A stretch of DNA of 64,000 nt from Parvibaculaceae bacterium (GTDB lineage: Bacteria; Pseudomonadota; Alphaproteobacteria; Parvibaculales; Parvibaculaceae): the NCBI GenBank assembly GCA_019636015.1, contig JAHBYJ010000002.1, positions 1-64,000 of the forward strand, read 5' to 3'. A program made the position numbers and the translations under genes. Position 1 is the stretch's first letter. Every line of letters begins with the position of its first letter. The notes under the pieces are model-generated. The model did no database searches, had not been told where the DNA came from, and worked only from the letters and a program-made list of their open reading frames with translations. Of the stretch, positions 1-7,234 are shown piece after piece.

Positions 1-187
1 CAGTTGATAGTGCAGGCCTCTACCGGACACGCGCGGCTTTATTCAAGTTTGCCGGCCTTGTGTCAACTAAAATCCCGGTCCCGAAAGTGTAAACACCCCC
101 GCAGCGTGCCTCCAGCCGAATGGTCCGGCAAGGCATACTGTGCGGGGGCGTTTGCAAGAGCCCGGTCCGCACAATATAAGCCGCGGC

Positions 188-1030
188 ATGACCCGGCGCA
201 AGCAACACAACACCTCCCGCAACCGCGGCCCCGAAGGCAGCTCCCCTCGCCCCCAGCAGGCACCGCGCGGGCGCGGCCCGAAACCCGGCAAGCCGGGCGG
301 CGGCAGCGCGAACGACGCCTATCTATATGGTTTTCATGCTGTTTTGGCCGCGCTCGCCAATCCGGAGCGCTCGCCCGAGCGCCTGATTATGACAAGGAAC
401 GCAGAGGCAGATCTCGCGCGGCAGGATTTCCGCCCGGAAATCCAGCCCGAGATCGTGGATGGCGAGACGCTCTCGGCCCTTCTGCCGCCGGGTGCCGTGC
501 ATCAGGGCATCGCCCTCAAGGCCTCGCCTCTGCCCGACCTTGACGTTTTCGACGCCTGCGAGAGCGCCAGCCGTGTTGTCGTGCTCGATCAGGTGACGGA
601 CCCGCACAATTTTGGAGCGATTCTCCGCTCTGCGGCTGTTTTCGGCGCTGAGGCCCTCGTTACCACGGAGCGCAACAGCCCATCGCTCGGCGGCGTACTG
701 GCCAAGGCGGCGTCCGGCGGCCTCGAAAAGGTGAAGATCGCCCGTATCGCCAATCTGGTCCGGGCGATCGAGGAACTGAAGGAGCTGGGCTTCGAGGTCA
801 TCGGCCTCGATGGCGAGGGCGAGATGTCCCTCCCCGAGATGAAGCTCTCACCCAAGGTCGCACTGGTTCTCGGGGCCGAGGGGGCCGGGCTTCGCCGGCT
901 GACCCGCGAACATTGCGACCTTCTCGCCCGCCTGCCGGCGGCCGGCGGAATGAAGAGCCTCAACGTCTCGAACGCCGCCGCCGTCGCCCTTTACGAGCTC
1001 TTCCGGCGCAGCCAGACCCCGTCTGTGTGA
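188..1030 (+). CDS. rlmB: 23S rRNA (guanosine-2'-O-)-methyltransferase RlmB
   Basis: SpoU/TrmH-class (SPOUT) methyltransferase, 281 residues, which uses S-adenosylmethionine to 2'-O-methylate a guanosine of 23S rRNA. A basic, low-complexity N-terminal tail (about 1-40) is followed by the substrate-binding domain (from DAYLYGFHAVLAAL at about 43). The three SPOUT motifs are visible: DQVTDPHNFGAILRS (about 134-148), VLGAEGAGLRR (about 227-237) and SLNVSNAAAVALYE (about 257-270), which build the trefoil knot. An upstream GTG at 140 is in frame, but ATG 188 gives the usual family length. The stop at 1030 abuts the convergent glutathione transferase gene. The RlmB subfamily is inferred from the N-terminal domain; another TrmH-type enzyme is a minor alternative. 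Confidence 0.93.
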   Translation: MTRRKQHNTSRNRGPEGSSPRPQQAPRGRGPKPGKPGGGSANDAYLYGFHAVLAALANPERSPERLIMTRNAEADLARQDFRPEIQPEIVDGETLSALLPPGAVHQGIALKASPLPDLDVFDACESASRVVVLDQVTDPHNFGAILRSAAVFGAEALVTTERNSPSLGGVLAKAASGGLEKVKIARIANLVRAIEELKELGFEVIGLDGEGEMSLPEMKLSPKVALVLGAEGAGLRRLTREHCDLLARLPAAGGMKSLNVSNAAAVALYELFRRSQTPSV

Positions 1031-1031
1031 G

Positions 1032-1682
1032 TCAAATGCGGGGAACGGGCATCCTGTTCTCCGCCAGATAGGCCGAAAACCGCGACACGAGCGGCGCCAC
1101 GGCAGGCCGCGCAGCCACTCGCTTGCGCCAGCCATGGACATGAACAAGCCCCTCTTCCGGCTCATCCCCGAGGAACGAGGTAAAGAAGCTCGCGCAGAAC
1201 CAGGCAATATCCGCATAGGTGAATGGCTCGCCCGCGACATGGGCCTGCCCTGCGAGGATGCCGTCAAGCGCGCGATACTCGGCGGCTATCCCGCGAAGCG
1301 CCGCGTCTGCTTCGGGCTTCGACCGGTCGCCCAGCACCCGCATCAGCGCGATGAAATGCGGAAAGAAGATTTCGTCGGCGTGAAGCTCCGCCCGCCGCGC
1401 CCTTGCCCTGGCACCCGCTTCCCGCGGCCAGAGCGCCGGTGCCGGGAAACGGTCCTCGAGATATTCGAATATCTGCGTGGAATCGAATATTTCGAGATCG
1501 CCGTCGATCAGCACGGGCACCTGCCGCTTTGGATTGACCCGCTCCACATCCGGATGGAGCGGCTTGTAGCGTTCGAAAAGGGTGAAGGGCACAAGTTCCA
1601 CGTCGCAGGCAATGCCCTTCTCCGCGACGGCGATCTCCGCCTTCATGCCGAACATGCTGAGCGGACCTGACAGAAGTTTCAT
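1032..1682 (-). CDS. Glutathione S-transferase family protein
   Basis: 216-residue GST. The N-terminal thioredoxin-like domain (about 1-80) contains the typical run NPKRQVPVLIDGDLEIFDST, where the VPVL cis-proline and the E/D-S pair bind the glutathione gamma-glutamyl group. The C-terminal all-helical domain (about 90-210) includes the FTYADIAWF helix. An ATG at 1682 is preceded by a GAGGA ribosome site and fits the family better than the longer frame. It lies 10 bases downstream of the NTF2-like gene and is probably co-transcribed with it. Detoxification of electrophiles is the family role; the substrate is unknown. Confidence 0.88.
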   Translation of the reverse strand: MKLLSGPLSMFGMKAEIAVAEKGIACDVELVPFTLFERYKPLHPDVERVNPKRQVPVLIDGDLEIFDSTQIFEYLEDRFPAPALWPREAGARARARRAELHADEIFFPHFIALMRVLGDRSKPEADAALRGIAAEYRALDGILAGQAHVAGEPFTYADIAWFCASFFTSFLGDEPEEGLVHVHGWRKRVAARPAVAPLVSRFSAYLAENRMPVPRI

Positions 1683-1692
1683 GGCGTCCTCC

Positions 1693-2166
1693 TCACCAGC
1701 CGGTCGCGAGACGGAAAATCTGCTTCCATCCCTTCGGATTGCGCCGGGCCTGACGCAGCACGGCGCGTGAATCCTGGAAGAAAGCGATCCGCTCGATCGC
1801 CTCGCCATCGCGGAAAATGAAGCGGTCGACGCTGTCCCATGAAATGAGCTTGCCGCCCACGGTGGCGCTGAACGTCATTTCGATGAAAAGCACATTGCCG
1901 GAAGCCGCCCAGCGCTTCGACCGCGCATGAAGATCGGGAAAGGCCCGGAAAGCGCGGAGAAAGGCGCTGCGTCCCGCCGCCTTGCCGCGCGATACCGGCG
2001 GCCGCGTCGGCGCTTTCAGCACGATCTCGTCGCTCAGCAGCGCAAGCAGCCTTTCAAGCCGCTCGCGCGGCGCTTCCCACACCTCGTCGAACTGCCGCAC
2101 CCAATCCCCATAGCTGCCCCGCTCACCCGTCCGCACATCGAGGATCGCCGCATTCTTGTCGTCCAT
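1693..2166 (-). CDS. NTF2-like / SnoaL-like domain protein
   Basis: 157 residues with the cone-shaped NTF2 fold pattern: an N-terminal helix (VRQFDEVWEAPRERLERLLALLSDEI), then strands ending in the phrase DSVDRFIFRDGEAIERIAFF, which is characteristic of SnoaL-like and nuclear-transport-factor-2 families. Such proteins are small ligand-binding or isomerase-type enzymes; no catalytic residues can be assigned. The start at 2166 (MDDKNAAIL) is chosen because the upstream in-frame stretch is cysteine-rich and unlike the family. First gene of a two-gene operon with the GST. Confidence 0.75.
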   Translation of the reverse strand: MDDKNAAILDVRTGERGSYGDWVRQFDEVWEAPRERLERLLALLSDEIVLKAPTRPPVSRGKAAGRSAFLRAFRAFPDLHARSKRWAASGNVLFIEMTFSATVGGKLISWDSVDRFIFRDGEAIERIAFFQDSRAVLRQARRNPKGWKQIFRLATGW

Positions 2167-2283
2167 TTCAGCCTCCACACACACCAGCTTGCAGGGGCAT
2201 AATTGGGCGGCCCCACGCCGCATTTCAGGGTCCAATCCCGGAAAGGATGCAGGCCAGCGGCGCGAAGCGGATCAAGGCGCCGC

Positions 2284-2312
2284 TTGCCGCCATGGCGCTG
2301 CACCACTATGTT
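2284..2312 (+). promoter_or_regulatory. Probable promoter of tRNA-Thr
   Basis: TTGCCG (2284-2289) and TATGTT (2307-2312) are separated by 17 bases. A GC-rich discriminator (GCGCGCC) follows and the mature tRNA begins at 2326. This spacing and the GC-rich discriminator are usual for stringently controlled stable-RNA promoters. Assigned by eye only. Confidence 0.5.
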
Positions 2313-2325
2313 GCGCGCCACGGAT

Positions 2326-2400
<75 letters not shown>

Positions 2401-2401
<1 letters not shown>

Positions 2402-2451
2402 CGCTTCGCCCTGATGGGCTACGCGTGGCGCAGCCACGAGGAGACCATCAG
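2401..2451. repeat. Palindromic repeat, left part (interrupted by prophage)
   Basis: Left part of an element split by the prophage. The arm ACGCTTCGCCCTGATGG (2401-2417) is the exact reverse complement of CC (2445-2446) plus ATCAG plus GGCGAAGCGT (44547-44556), giving 17-base perfect arms once the prophage is removed. The centre contains the hairpin CGTGGC-GCA-GCCACG. Bases 2416-2448 are identical, over 33 bases, to 44860-44892 at the 3' end of the GIY-YIG gene. The last five bases, ATCAG (2447-2451), are the target-site duplication. Confidence 0.9.
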
Positions 2452-2491
2452 TGTAGCGCGCCACATGGTTTGAGGCAGGTGCGCCAGATGG
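2452..2491. other. Prophage left terminus with two transposase-binding motifs
   Basis: Phage end distal to the repressor. Two copies of an 11-base core lie in tandem 23 bases apart: GCGCCACATGG (2458-2468) and GCGCCAGATGG (2481-2491). The same cores occur at the opposite end of the prophage, inverted. By analogy to Mu att-end sites these are read as binding sites of the MuA-like transposase. From here to the first gene stop at 2548 nothing else is recognised. Confidence 0.8.
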
Positions 2492-2547
2492 TCAGCGAAA
2501 TTTCAGGGGGGCTGAAGCGGCCTTTCCGGAGCCGCTGAAAGGGCTCT

Positions 2548-3213
2548 TCAACGGGCGTTCAGGGGCTCGATGCAGGCCCGGTCGTCATGCCCGCCCTTCA
2601 CCTTGTTCACCCGGCTAGAGACCTCCTCGACCTTGATCCAGTCGGCCGGGCACGGCTTCAGGACCGCCTCGTCGGCCCGGCCGGCAAGCCAGCTCTCCAG
2701 GTCGTAGCGGCCGAGAATGACGGGCATCCGGTCATGGACTTCCGCCATCCGGCTATTGGCTTCGGTCGTGATGAGGGAGCAAGAGGTCACCTCCTCGCCC
2801 TCCGGTCCCGTCCAGCTGTCCCAAATCCCGGCAACGGCCATGGGCTCGCCTGACCCCATGGTGATGTAGAAGGTCCGCTTTGACCCCTTTTCCCCGCTCC
2901 ACTCATAGAAGCCAGACATGGGCAGGATCATCCGCTTCCGCTTGAAAAGCGGCCCCCACATCTTCGCCTGGGCGATGCCTTCGGCCCGCGCATTGATGGT
3001 GAAGGTGGGCGGCTTCTCCTGCTTCCACCATGAGGGGATGAGCCCCCACCGCATCCGGGAGGCATACCGGCCCTTCTCGTCGGCCCGGATCGCCCAGACG
3101 CGGTTTGTCGGGGCGACATTGAACCGCTCCTCGACATTCTGAGGGGAGCCGGTCAGCCCATAGAGCTCGACCAGCTCCGCCCAGGTGAAATATTGGGTGA
3201 AGCGCCCGCACAT
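2548..3213 (-). CDS. SRAP-domain protein (YedK/HMCES family), prophage-encoded
   Basis: 221 residues, full-length SRAP fold. After Met removal Cys2 (MCGRF) becomes the N-terminal nucleophile that forms a thiazolidine link to abasic sites in single-stranded DNA. The other conserved blocks are present: FNVAPT, RWGLIPSWW, INARAE, GFYEW and HDRMP. The family protects or processes abasic sites at stalled forks. It lies inside the prophage, only about 100 bases from its end, in the accessory block with the DNA methylases. A role in tolerating damaged or modified phage DNA is inferred, not shown. Confidence 0.9.
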   Translation of the reverse strand: MCGRFTQYFTWAELVELYGLTGSPQNVEERFNVAPTNRVWAIRADEKGRYASRMRWGLIPSWWKQEKPPTFTINARAEGIAQAKMWGPLFKRKRMILPMSGFYEWSGEKGSKRTFYITMGSGEPMAVAGIWDSWTGPEGEEVTSCSLITTEANSRMAEVHDRMPVILGRYDLESWLAGRADEAVLKPCPADWIKVEEVSSRVNKVKGGHDDRACIEPLNAR

Positions 3214-3222
3214 AGATGAAAC

Positions 3223-3624
3223 TTAGCCTTTGGTTGCCCCCTTGATCAGCACCTTGAGAAATTCCTCATATGTGCTGTAAACGCCATCCGTGAAGTCATA
3301 TACGCCCTTCGTTCCATCCCTCATAAGAGGAGGCAACCTCTCCCAAACGCCGAATGGGCTGGTGGGTGTGATGGGGGCGATATCCCCAGTCATCATTACC
3401 GCCCACGCAAGAACCGGCTCGAAATTCACGCTCGCCGTCGCCGCGTTCTCAACCACTACCGCGAACATCTTTCCGTCTGCGGGAAGGACCTGCGCCACCG
3501 TCATCGAGGCGTGCTCCTTGAGTTCGAAGGTTTTACCCGATTTGAGCATGATAGTTTTGCCGTCGGTCCACGAGATTTCATCCGCATTTACATAGCCGTT
3601 TGTTGTCTCGACGAAGTGAGCCAT
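3223..3624 (-). CDS. Hypothetical prophage protein
   Basis: 133 residues if started at MAHFVETTNGYVNADEIS; an ATG ten codons upstream (3654) is also possible. The opening looks like a beta-hairpin module (FVETTNGYVNADEISWTDG, ILKSGKTFEL-like strands), and the C-terminal part is hydrophilic. I recognise no family. It lies 9 bases upstream of the SRAP gene on the same strand, so the two may form a short late or accessory operon at the prophage end. Another 77 bases separate it from the Dam gene. Confidence 0.6.
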   Translation of the reverse strand: MAHFVETTNGYVNADEISWTDGKTIMLKSGKTFELKEHASMTVAQVLPADGKMFAVVVENAATASVNFEPVLAWAVMMTGDIAPITPTSPFGVWERLPPLMRDGTKGVYDFTDGVYSTYEEFLKVLIKGATKG

Positions 3625-3701
3625 TAGTGTCCTCTTCCATTTTGGCCGACTCATTGGGAACGATCGATCCTACCCCCCAGTCCCGACCGGGTGCACGTTT
3701 T

Positions 3702-4502
3702 TCACCCTGCCGGCGTCACGATCAGCTCCCCGGCGGATACCGCCTTCTTGCCGCCGCCCACCATATAGGTCGTCTTCACCTTGTGGAGGCGGAAGGCGGA
3801 GAAGGTCTCCCGGATCGGCTTCACGTCGTTGATCGACATGATGAAGCGGCCCTTGAGGGCTGCCAGCCGCTCGGCGAGCTCGGCATAGTCGTCCCGGCTG
3901 AAGAGGTCCCGGCCATAGACGTGCTCGGTGCCGTAATAGGGCGGGTCCAGATAGAAGAGCGTTCCCGGCCCGTCATAAGTGTCGAGCAGCTCCCGCCAGT
4001 CCAGGCATTCGATAACGACGCGGGTGAGCCGCCCATGCACGTCCTCGATCATCGGCATGACCTTCGTCACGTCGAAGCGCGCCGCCGCCGTCCGCTGCGT
4101 CCCGAAAGAGCGTCCCTCGATCTTGCCGCCGAAGCCCGTGCGCTGGAGATAGATGAAGCGCGCTGCCCGTTCGAGGTCGGTCAGGGTCTTGGGATCGGTG
4201 GCGGCGAGGCGCTCGAATTCGGCTCTCGTCGTGAGCTGGTGACGGAGGAACTCCGCGAACGGGACATAGTGGCGCTGGACGATCCGAAAGAGATTGGCGA
4301 CTTCCCGGCTCGCGTCGTTGATGATCTCGGCCTTGGGTTGCAATCGCCTCCTGAAAAAGATGCCGCCCATGCCCACAAAGGCTTCCACGTAGCAATGGTG
4401 GGGCGTTGCCTCGATCATTGGAACGATCCTTCCGGCGAGGTTCCGCTTGCCACCCATATAGGCGGCGAGCGGCTTCACCGGCTCGATTTCAACGTGCTGC
4501 AT
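3702..4502 (-). CDS. DNA N6-adenine methyltransferase (D12 class, Dam-like)
   Basis: 266 residues. The SAM-binding motif FVGMGG (about 42-47) precedes the catalytic motif DPPY (about 186-189, in YLDPPYYGTEHVYG), the order of the alpha/D12 amino-MTase class. The opening KPLAAYMGGKRNLAGRIVPMI is the usual D12 N-terminus. The start ATG lies inside the end of the upstream overlapping frame, which suggests translational coupling. A phage orphan methylase, with no restriction partner visible, most likely protects phage DNA from host restriction. Target sequence unknown. Confidence 0.9.
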   Translation of the reverse strand: MQHVEIEPVKPLAAYMGGKRNLAGRIVPMIEATPHHCYVEAFVGMGGIFFRRRLQPKAEIINDASREVANLFRIVQRHYVPFAEFLRHQLTTRAEFERLAATDPKTLTDLERAARFIYLQRTGFGGKIEGRSFGTQRTAAARFDVTKVMPMIEDVHGRLTRVVIECLDWRELLDTYDGPGTLFYLDPPYYGTEHVYGRDLFSRDDYAELAERLAALKGRFIMSINDVKPIRETFSAFRLHKVKTTYMVGGGKKAVSAGELIVTPAG

Positions 4503-5436
4503 TTTCAGCCTCCGAAGTCAGCCTTGAGAGTTCGATACGCGAGCGCTGCAGCCAGGCTGCAAACCCCGTTACCGGCCGCGCGCAGCTCGTCCATCCGATC
4601 GGCCACCCCATCATCCACTCCGTGAAGCGCGGGTTGTAGTGAAGGGTCCCTGCGGAGGCATGTGTGCCAAGCTGCAAGCTCACCCGGAGCGGGGGCAAAG
4701 AGCGGAAGATCATCTCGTCTCTCGTCCCCGGCCGGAAGCCGGTCGATTGCAGCAGGAGCCAGAAGAGCGTCCACACTTTCGACGCCTCCTTCGGCCCCTT
4801 CTGCTGACCCTTCATGCCCTTCGGAATTTCGAACATGAGGCCGCCCGGCCCGATGCGCAGTTCGACGCGGTTCCCGTTGTTGCTCGCGGTCGGCGTGGGC
4901 CAATACGAATAGCCGCTGCCTCCAGTGAGAAGCGCCCGCTTCAGCCGCGCTGAACAGGCCCGCTTTAACTCGGAAACCCATCCTCTGTAGTTCGCGGCCG
5001 ACATCGAAAAATCCCAGATCGAGGTGGCCGAGCACATTTTCGAGGAAGACCCATTCGGGCTCGGTCTCGCCGATGATCCGCGCGATGTCCGGCCAGAGGT
5101 GCCGCGGGTCCGCCGCCCCGCGCCGCTTGCCCGACGAGGAGAAGGGTTGGCAGGGATAGCCGGCAGTGAGGATATGAATGCGGCCGCGCCACGGGCGGCC
5201 GTCGAAGGACTTAACGTCGCTCCAGACAGGCGCGCGATCCAGCGCCTCGTCTTCCATGCGGGAGACGAGAGTGGCCGCAGCATGGGCTTCCCGCTCGACG
5301 AAACAAACAGTGCGATATCCCGGCTCAGCGATATGGATGCCGAGCTCGAGGCCGCCATAGCCCGCGCAGAGCGCGAGCCCGTTGAGCGGGGCAGAAATTC
5401 GGGTGGAATGTAGAGCCACAATTTGAGCCTCATGTC
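4489..5436 (-). CDS. Second reading frame overlapping the cytosine methylase gene
   Basis: Open frame on the same strand as the methylase gene but in another phase, from MRLKLWLYIPPEF to a stop at 4489, about 315 residues. It covers the whole methylase gene apart from a few bases. Its second half does not look like random shadow sequence: YRGWVSELKRACSARLKRA, then GYSYWPTPTASNNGNR, and near the end NPRFTEWMMGWPIGWT followed by GFAAWLQRSR. From memory, such phrases recur in phage proteins encoded beside or within Dcm genes. A shorter start is MSAANYRGW at 5004. It shows no methylase motif. The stop overlaps the Dam start. Function unknown; a dual-coding artefact remains possible. Confidence 0.5.
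   Translation of the reverse strand, partial: DMRLKLWLYIPPEFLPRSTGSRSARAMAASSSASISLSRDIALFVSSSGKPMLRPLSSPAWKTRRWIARLSGATLSPSTAARGAAAFISSLPAIPANPSPRRASGAGRRTRGTSGRTSRGSSARPSPNGSSSKMCSATSIWDFSMSAANYRGWVSELKRACSARLKRALLTGGSGYSYWPTPTASNNGNRVELRIGPGGLMFEIPKGMKGQQKGPKEASKVWTLFWLLLQSTGFRPGTRDEMIFRSLPPLRVSLQLGTHASAGTLHYNPRFTEWMMGWPIGWTSCARPVTGFAAWLQRSRIELSRLTSEAENAAR
4505..5419 (-). CDS. DNA (cytosine-5-)-methyltransferase (Dcm family)
   Basis: 304 residues with the ordered C5-MTase motifs: motif I GLALCAGYGGLELG (about 14-27, SAM binding), motif IV GYPCQPFS (catalytic Cys90), motif VI FLENV (about 125-129), motif VIII QRLFVLA (about 168-174) and a C-terminal motif X-like RAAGNGV (about 280). The segment between VIII and X (about 178-270) is hydrophilic and poorly conserved, and it is exactly where the overlapping frame looks most protein-like. 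Orphan phage methylase, presumably anti-restriction. It runs directly into the second frame and the Dam gene. Confidence 0.9.
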   Translation of the reverse strand: MALHSTRISAPLNGLALCAGYGGLELGIHIAEPGYRTVCFVEREAHAAATLVSRMEDEALDRAPVWSDVKSFDGRPWRGRIHILTAGYPCQPFSSSGKRRGAADPRHLWPDIARIIGETEPEWVFLENVLGHLDLGFFDVGRELQRMGFRVKAGLFSAAEAGASHWRQRLFVLAHADREQQREPRRTAHRAGRPHVRNSEGHEGSAEGAEGGVESVDALLAPAAIDRLPAGDERRDDLPLFAPAPGELAAWHTCLRRDPSLQPALHGVDDGVADRMDELRAAGNGVCSLAAALAYRTLKADFGG

Positions 5437-5567
5437 GGGCGCTCCTGGCGCTCCGGTTGCGGGCTCGGTGATGGCCTCAGGGAATTTATCGTGCCGCAGC
5501 GGCGGCACTTGATCTCGATGAGGCCAGCTATAGCGTTGCCCCCCGCCTTCGCGGGGAATGTCTCCAT
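5430..5567 (-). CDS. Com-like zinc-binding protein (truncated first knuckle)
   Basis: 45 residues from METFPAKAGG, ending in IEIKCRRCGTINSLRP and a proline-rich tail. This ending is characteristic of the Com family; in Mu, Com is the zinc-binding translational activator of the mom modification gene. Only one CxxC pair is present. The N-terminal half, where Com normally has a second CxxC, carries none, so four-cysteine zinc binding is not possible in one chain. An in-frame ATG seven codons upstream (5588) is an alternative start. Position just upstream of the methylases matches the com-mom arrangement. Confidence 0.6.
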   Translation of the reverse strand: METFPAKAGGNAIAGLIEIKCRRCGTINSLRPSPSPQPERQERPT

Positions 5568-5586
5568 GGGCTGGAAAGGTTCCACC

Positions 5587-5685
5587 ATGAAGAAACCCGA
5601 TTTCCTCATTGTCACCGTCGCGACGATCTCGATGGTTATCCTCGTCGCGGGGTTCCTTGTCGGCGTGCTAGGCCTCGCCTTCTGA
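5587..5685 (+). CDS. Possible 32-residue membrane microprotein
   Basis: Plus-strand open frame MKKPDFLIVTVATISMVILV..., one continuous hydrophobic segment (about 5-32) after a two-lysine start. A good ribosome site (GGAAAGG) lies 9 bases before the ATG. It runs against the late genes and occupies a stretch where the minus strand has no convincing gene. Too short to assign by sequence; it could be a small accessory membrane protein or a chance frame. Confidence 0.4.
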   Translation: MKKPDFLIVTVATISMVILVAGFLVGVLGLAF

Positions 5686-5922
5686 TGTCTCGGCGATCGC
5701 CGCGAGTTCGGCATCGGCCTCGATGAGGCGCACCTCGCAGAGCCAGAAGCCGGTCGGCTCTTCATCGTCGAATTCGGGCTGCGGGAAGGTGATGCGCGCT
5801 GCATCGACCGTCTTTCCGTCTTCATCGTCCAGCACAAAGGGCCGCTCCTTGCCCTCCTGCGCCGCTTCCAGCATCGCGATCAGCGCGGCTTCGCTCTCCG
5901 CGCGAAGTGTGTAGACGTGCAT
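5668..5922 (-). CDS. Hypothetical tail-region protein
   Basis: 84 residues (MHVYTLRAESEAALIAML...), acidic, with an alpha-helical start and a beta-rich middle (TGFWLCEVRLIEADAEL). The ATG overlaps the TGA of the upstream gene (TGATG), so translation is probably coupled. Small proteins of this kind commonly sit beside tail fibre genes as assembly factors; that role is only inferred from position. Confidence 0.6.
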   Translation of the reverse strand: MHVYTLRAESEAALIAMLEAAQEGKERPFVLDDEDGKTVDAARITFPQPEFDDEEPTGFWLCEVRLIEADAELAAIAETSEGEA

Positions 5923-7223
5923 CACGCCGCCTCCAGCAGTTGCAGATTTGCGATCCGGCCATTGAAGGGATTGGCCACCGAGAAATTCGAGCCGACGCGC
6001 AGAGTCGTCGCCGCGCCCGGAAGCGTCTCGCTGCTGGCGCTGGTGGTGCCTGCTACGCCCGTCGCATCGACCGCGTAGCCGCCGGGCTTCGCGCGCCATT
6101 CCACCTTCTTGAGCCCGGTTGTCGCGACGACGCCGCTTTGCAGCGTCAGCACATCCGAGCCGGACTTCCGGACGATCAGCTTGAAGCGATTGTCTGTGTC
6201 GAACACGAGCCGCCAGAGATTGCTTGCATCGGCGCCAGCACCTGCGATGAAGCGCACCGTGGGTGCGGAAAGGCGGTCGATCTCGACATTCACGACGCCG
6301 CGATGCGCGGCGTCGAGGCCGGCCGCCTCCCAGCCTGCAAATGGCTCCGGCTGTCCGTTCGAGGGCCGGGTGCCTTGCACGCCGAGGATGTCCGATGCAA
6401 GCAGCGTCGCGGTCGAGCCCTCGGTGCGGATCGCCGCTTCCGGTGCGAAGCCGAGGCCGTTGCCGGCAAAGGCATCGCGCACATAGACGGTCTCGGTGCC
6501 CGCGGGATTGAAGACGATGCCGGAGCTCGAAGGCATCTCGATCGTGGGATTGACCATCGCAAAGGAAAAGCGCTGCGTCGTCGTCGATCCGGCCATGGCG
6601 GTCGTCCAGACCCAGATGAGATAGTCAGTCAATGTGAGCCGCCGCACGGCGGCACCGGCAAGGGCACCGACGACGCTGCCAGCGCCGCTCAACTCGAAAA
6701 TCGCAAGCGCGCCGGACTCGGCGGAGGCGTTGAGGCCGGAGCTGAAGCCGAACTGAAACCGCGTCCAGTTCGTCGGCCGGACGACGAGACCGGCGGCGCG
6801 AAGTCCGGTATTGGCGACGATCGAGCCGCTGCTGCGGCGGAGAACGGGCGTGACATTCGATGCCGCCTGCGCGGTCAGAAGCGTGAAGCCGTCGGTCTTG
6901 GACCCGACCGTCAGATTGGTCTTGTCCCACCACGCATCGGAGAAGGTGTCGCTGTAGAGGCAGAGGTTCGCGATTTGCCCGTTCGCGTAAAGCCCGCGAT
7001 CGGAGCGGGGGAGCGTATTGTTGCCGAGCGTCTGCATGGCACCGGCGGCGTTGGGCAGGATGATGCCGGAGGAGCGCGTCACCGCCAGCACGTCGTTGTC
7101 CTTGCGGGGCACGCCGCGCAGGAAACTCCGCCCTTTCTCGAAATCGTAGGCCGCGATCGCGCGCGGGTGCCACCAGCCCATGGGATTGATCGAAAGCCGC
7201 TTGGCGGCGAGGCTCATGCTCAT
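5922..7223 (-). CDS. Putative phage spike/fibre protein
   Basis: 433 residues from MSMSLAAKRLSINPMGWWHP. Rich in beta-strand patterns, Gly, Ser and Thr, with repeated segments such as WRLVFDTDNRFKLIVRKSG and TTLRVGSNFSVANPFNGRIANL at the C-terminus, which resemble concanavalin/LamG-like and head-spike-fibre domains of phages. Likely an exposed adhesion protein contacting the host surface. ATG 7223 fits the point where compositional signal begins; the open frame upstream belongs to the shadow of the preceding gene. Last large structural gene before the modification block. Confidence 0.6.
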   Translation of the reverse strand: MSMSLAAKRLSINPMGWWHPRAIAAYDFEKGRSFLRGVPRKDNDVLAVTRSSGIILPNAAGAMQTLGNNTLPRSDRGLYANGQIANLCLYSDTFSDAWWDKTNLTVGSKTDGFTLLTAQAASNVTPVLRRSSGSIVANTGLRAAGLVVRPTNWTRFQFGFSSGLNASAESGALAIFELSGAGSVVGALAGAAVRRLTLTDYLIWVWTTAMAGSTTTQRFSFAMVNPTIEMPSSSGIVFNPAGTETVYVRDAFAGNGLGFAPEAAIRTEGSTATLLASDILGVQGTRPSNGQPEPFAGWEAAGLDAAHRGVVNVEIDRLSAPTVRFIAGAGADASNLWRLVFDTDNRFKLIVRKSGSDVLTLQSGVVATTGLKKVEWRAKPGGYAVDATGVAGTTSASSETLPGAATTLRVGSNFSVANPFNGRIANLQLLEAA

Positions 7224-7234
7224 GCCGTTTCCTT

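Noticed and set aside
140-187. Upstream GTG start for rlmB
   Set aside because: The added 16 residues lack conservation features and ATG 188 gives the typical length.
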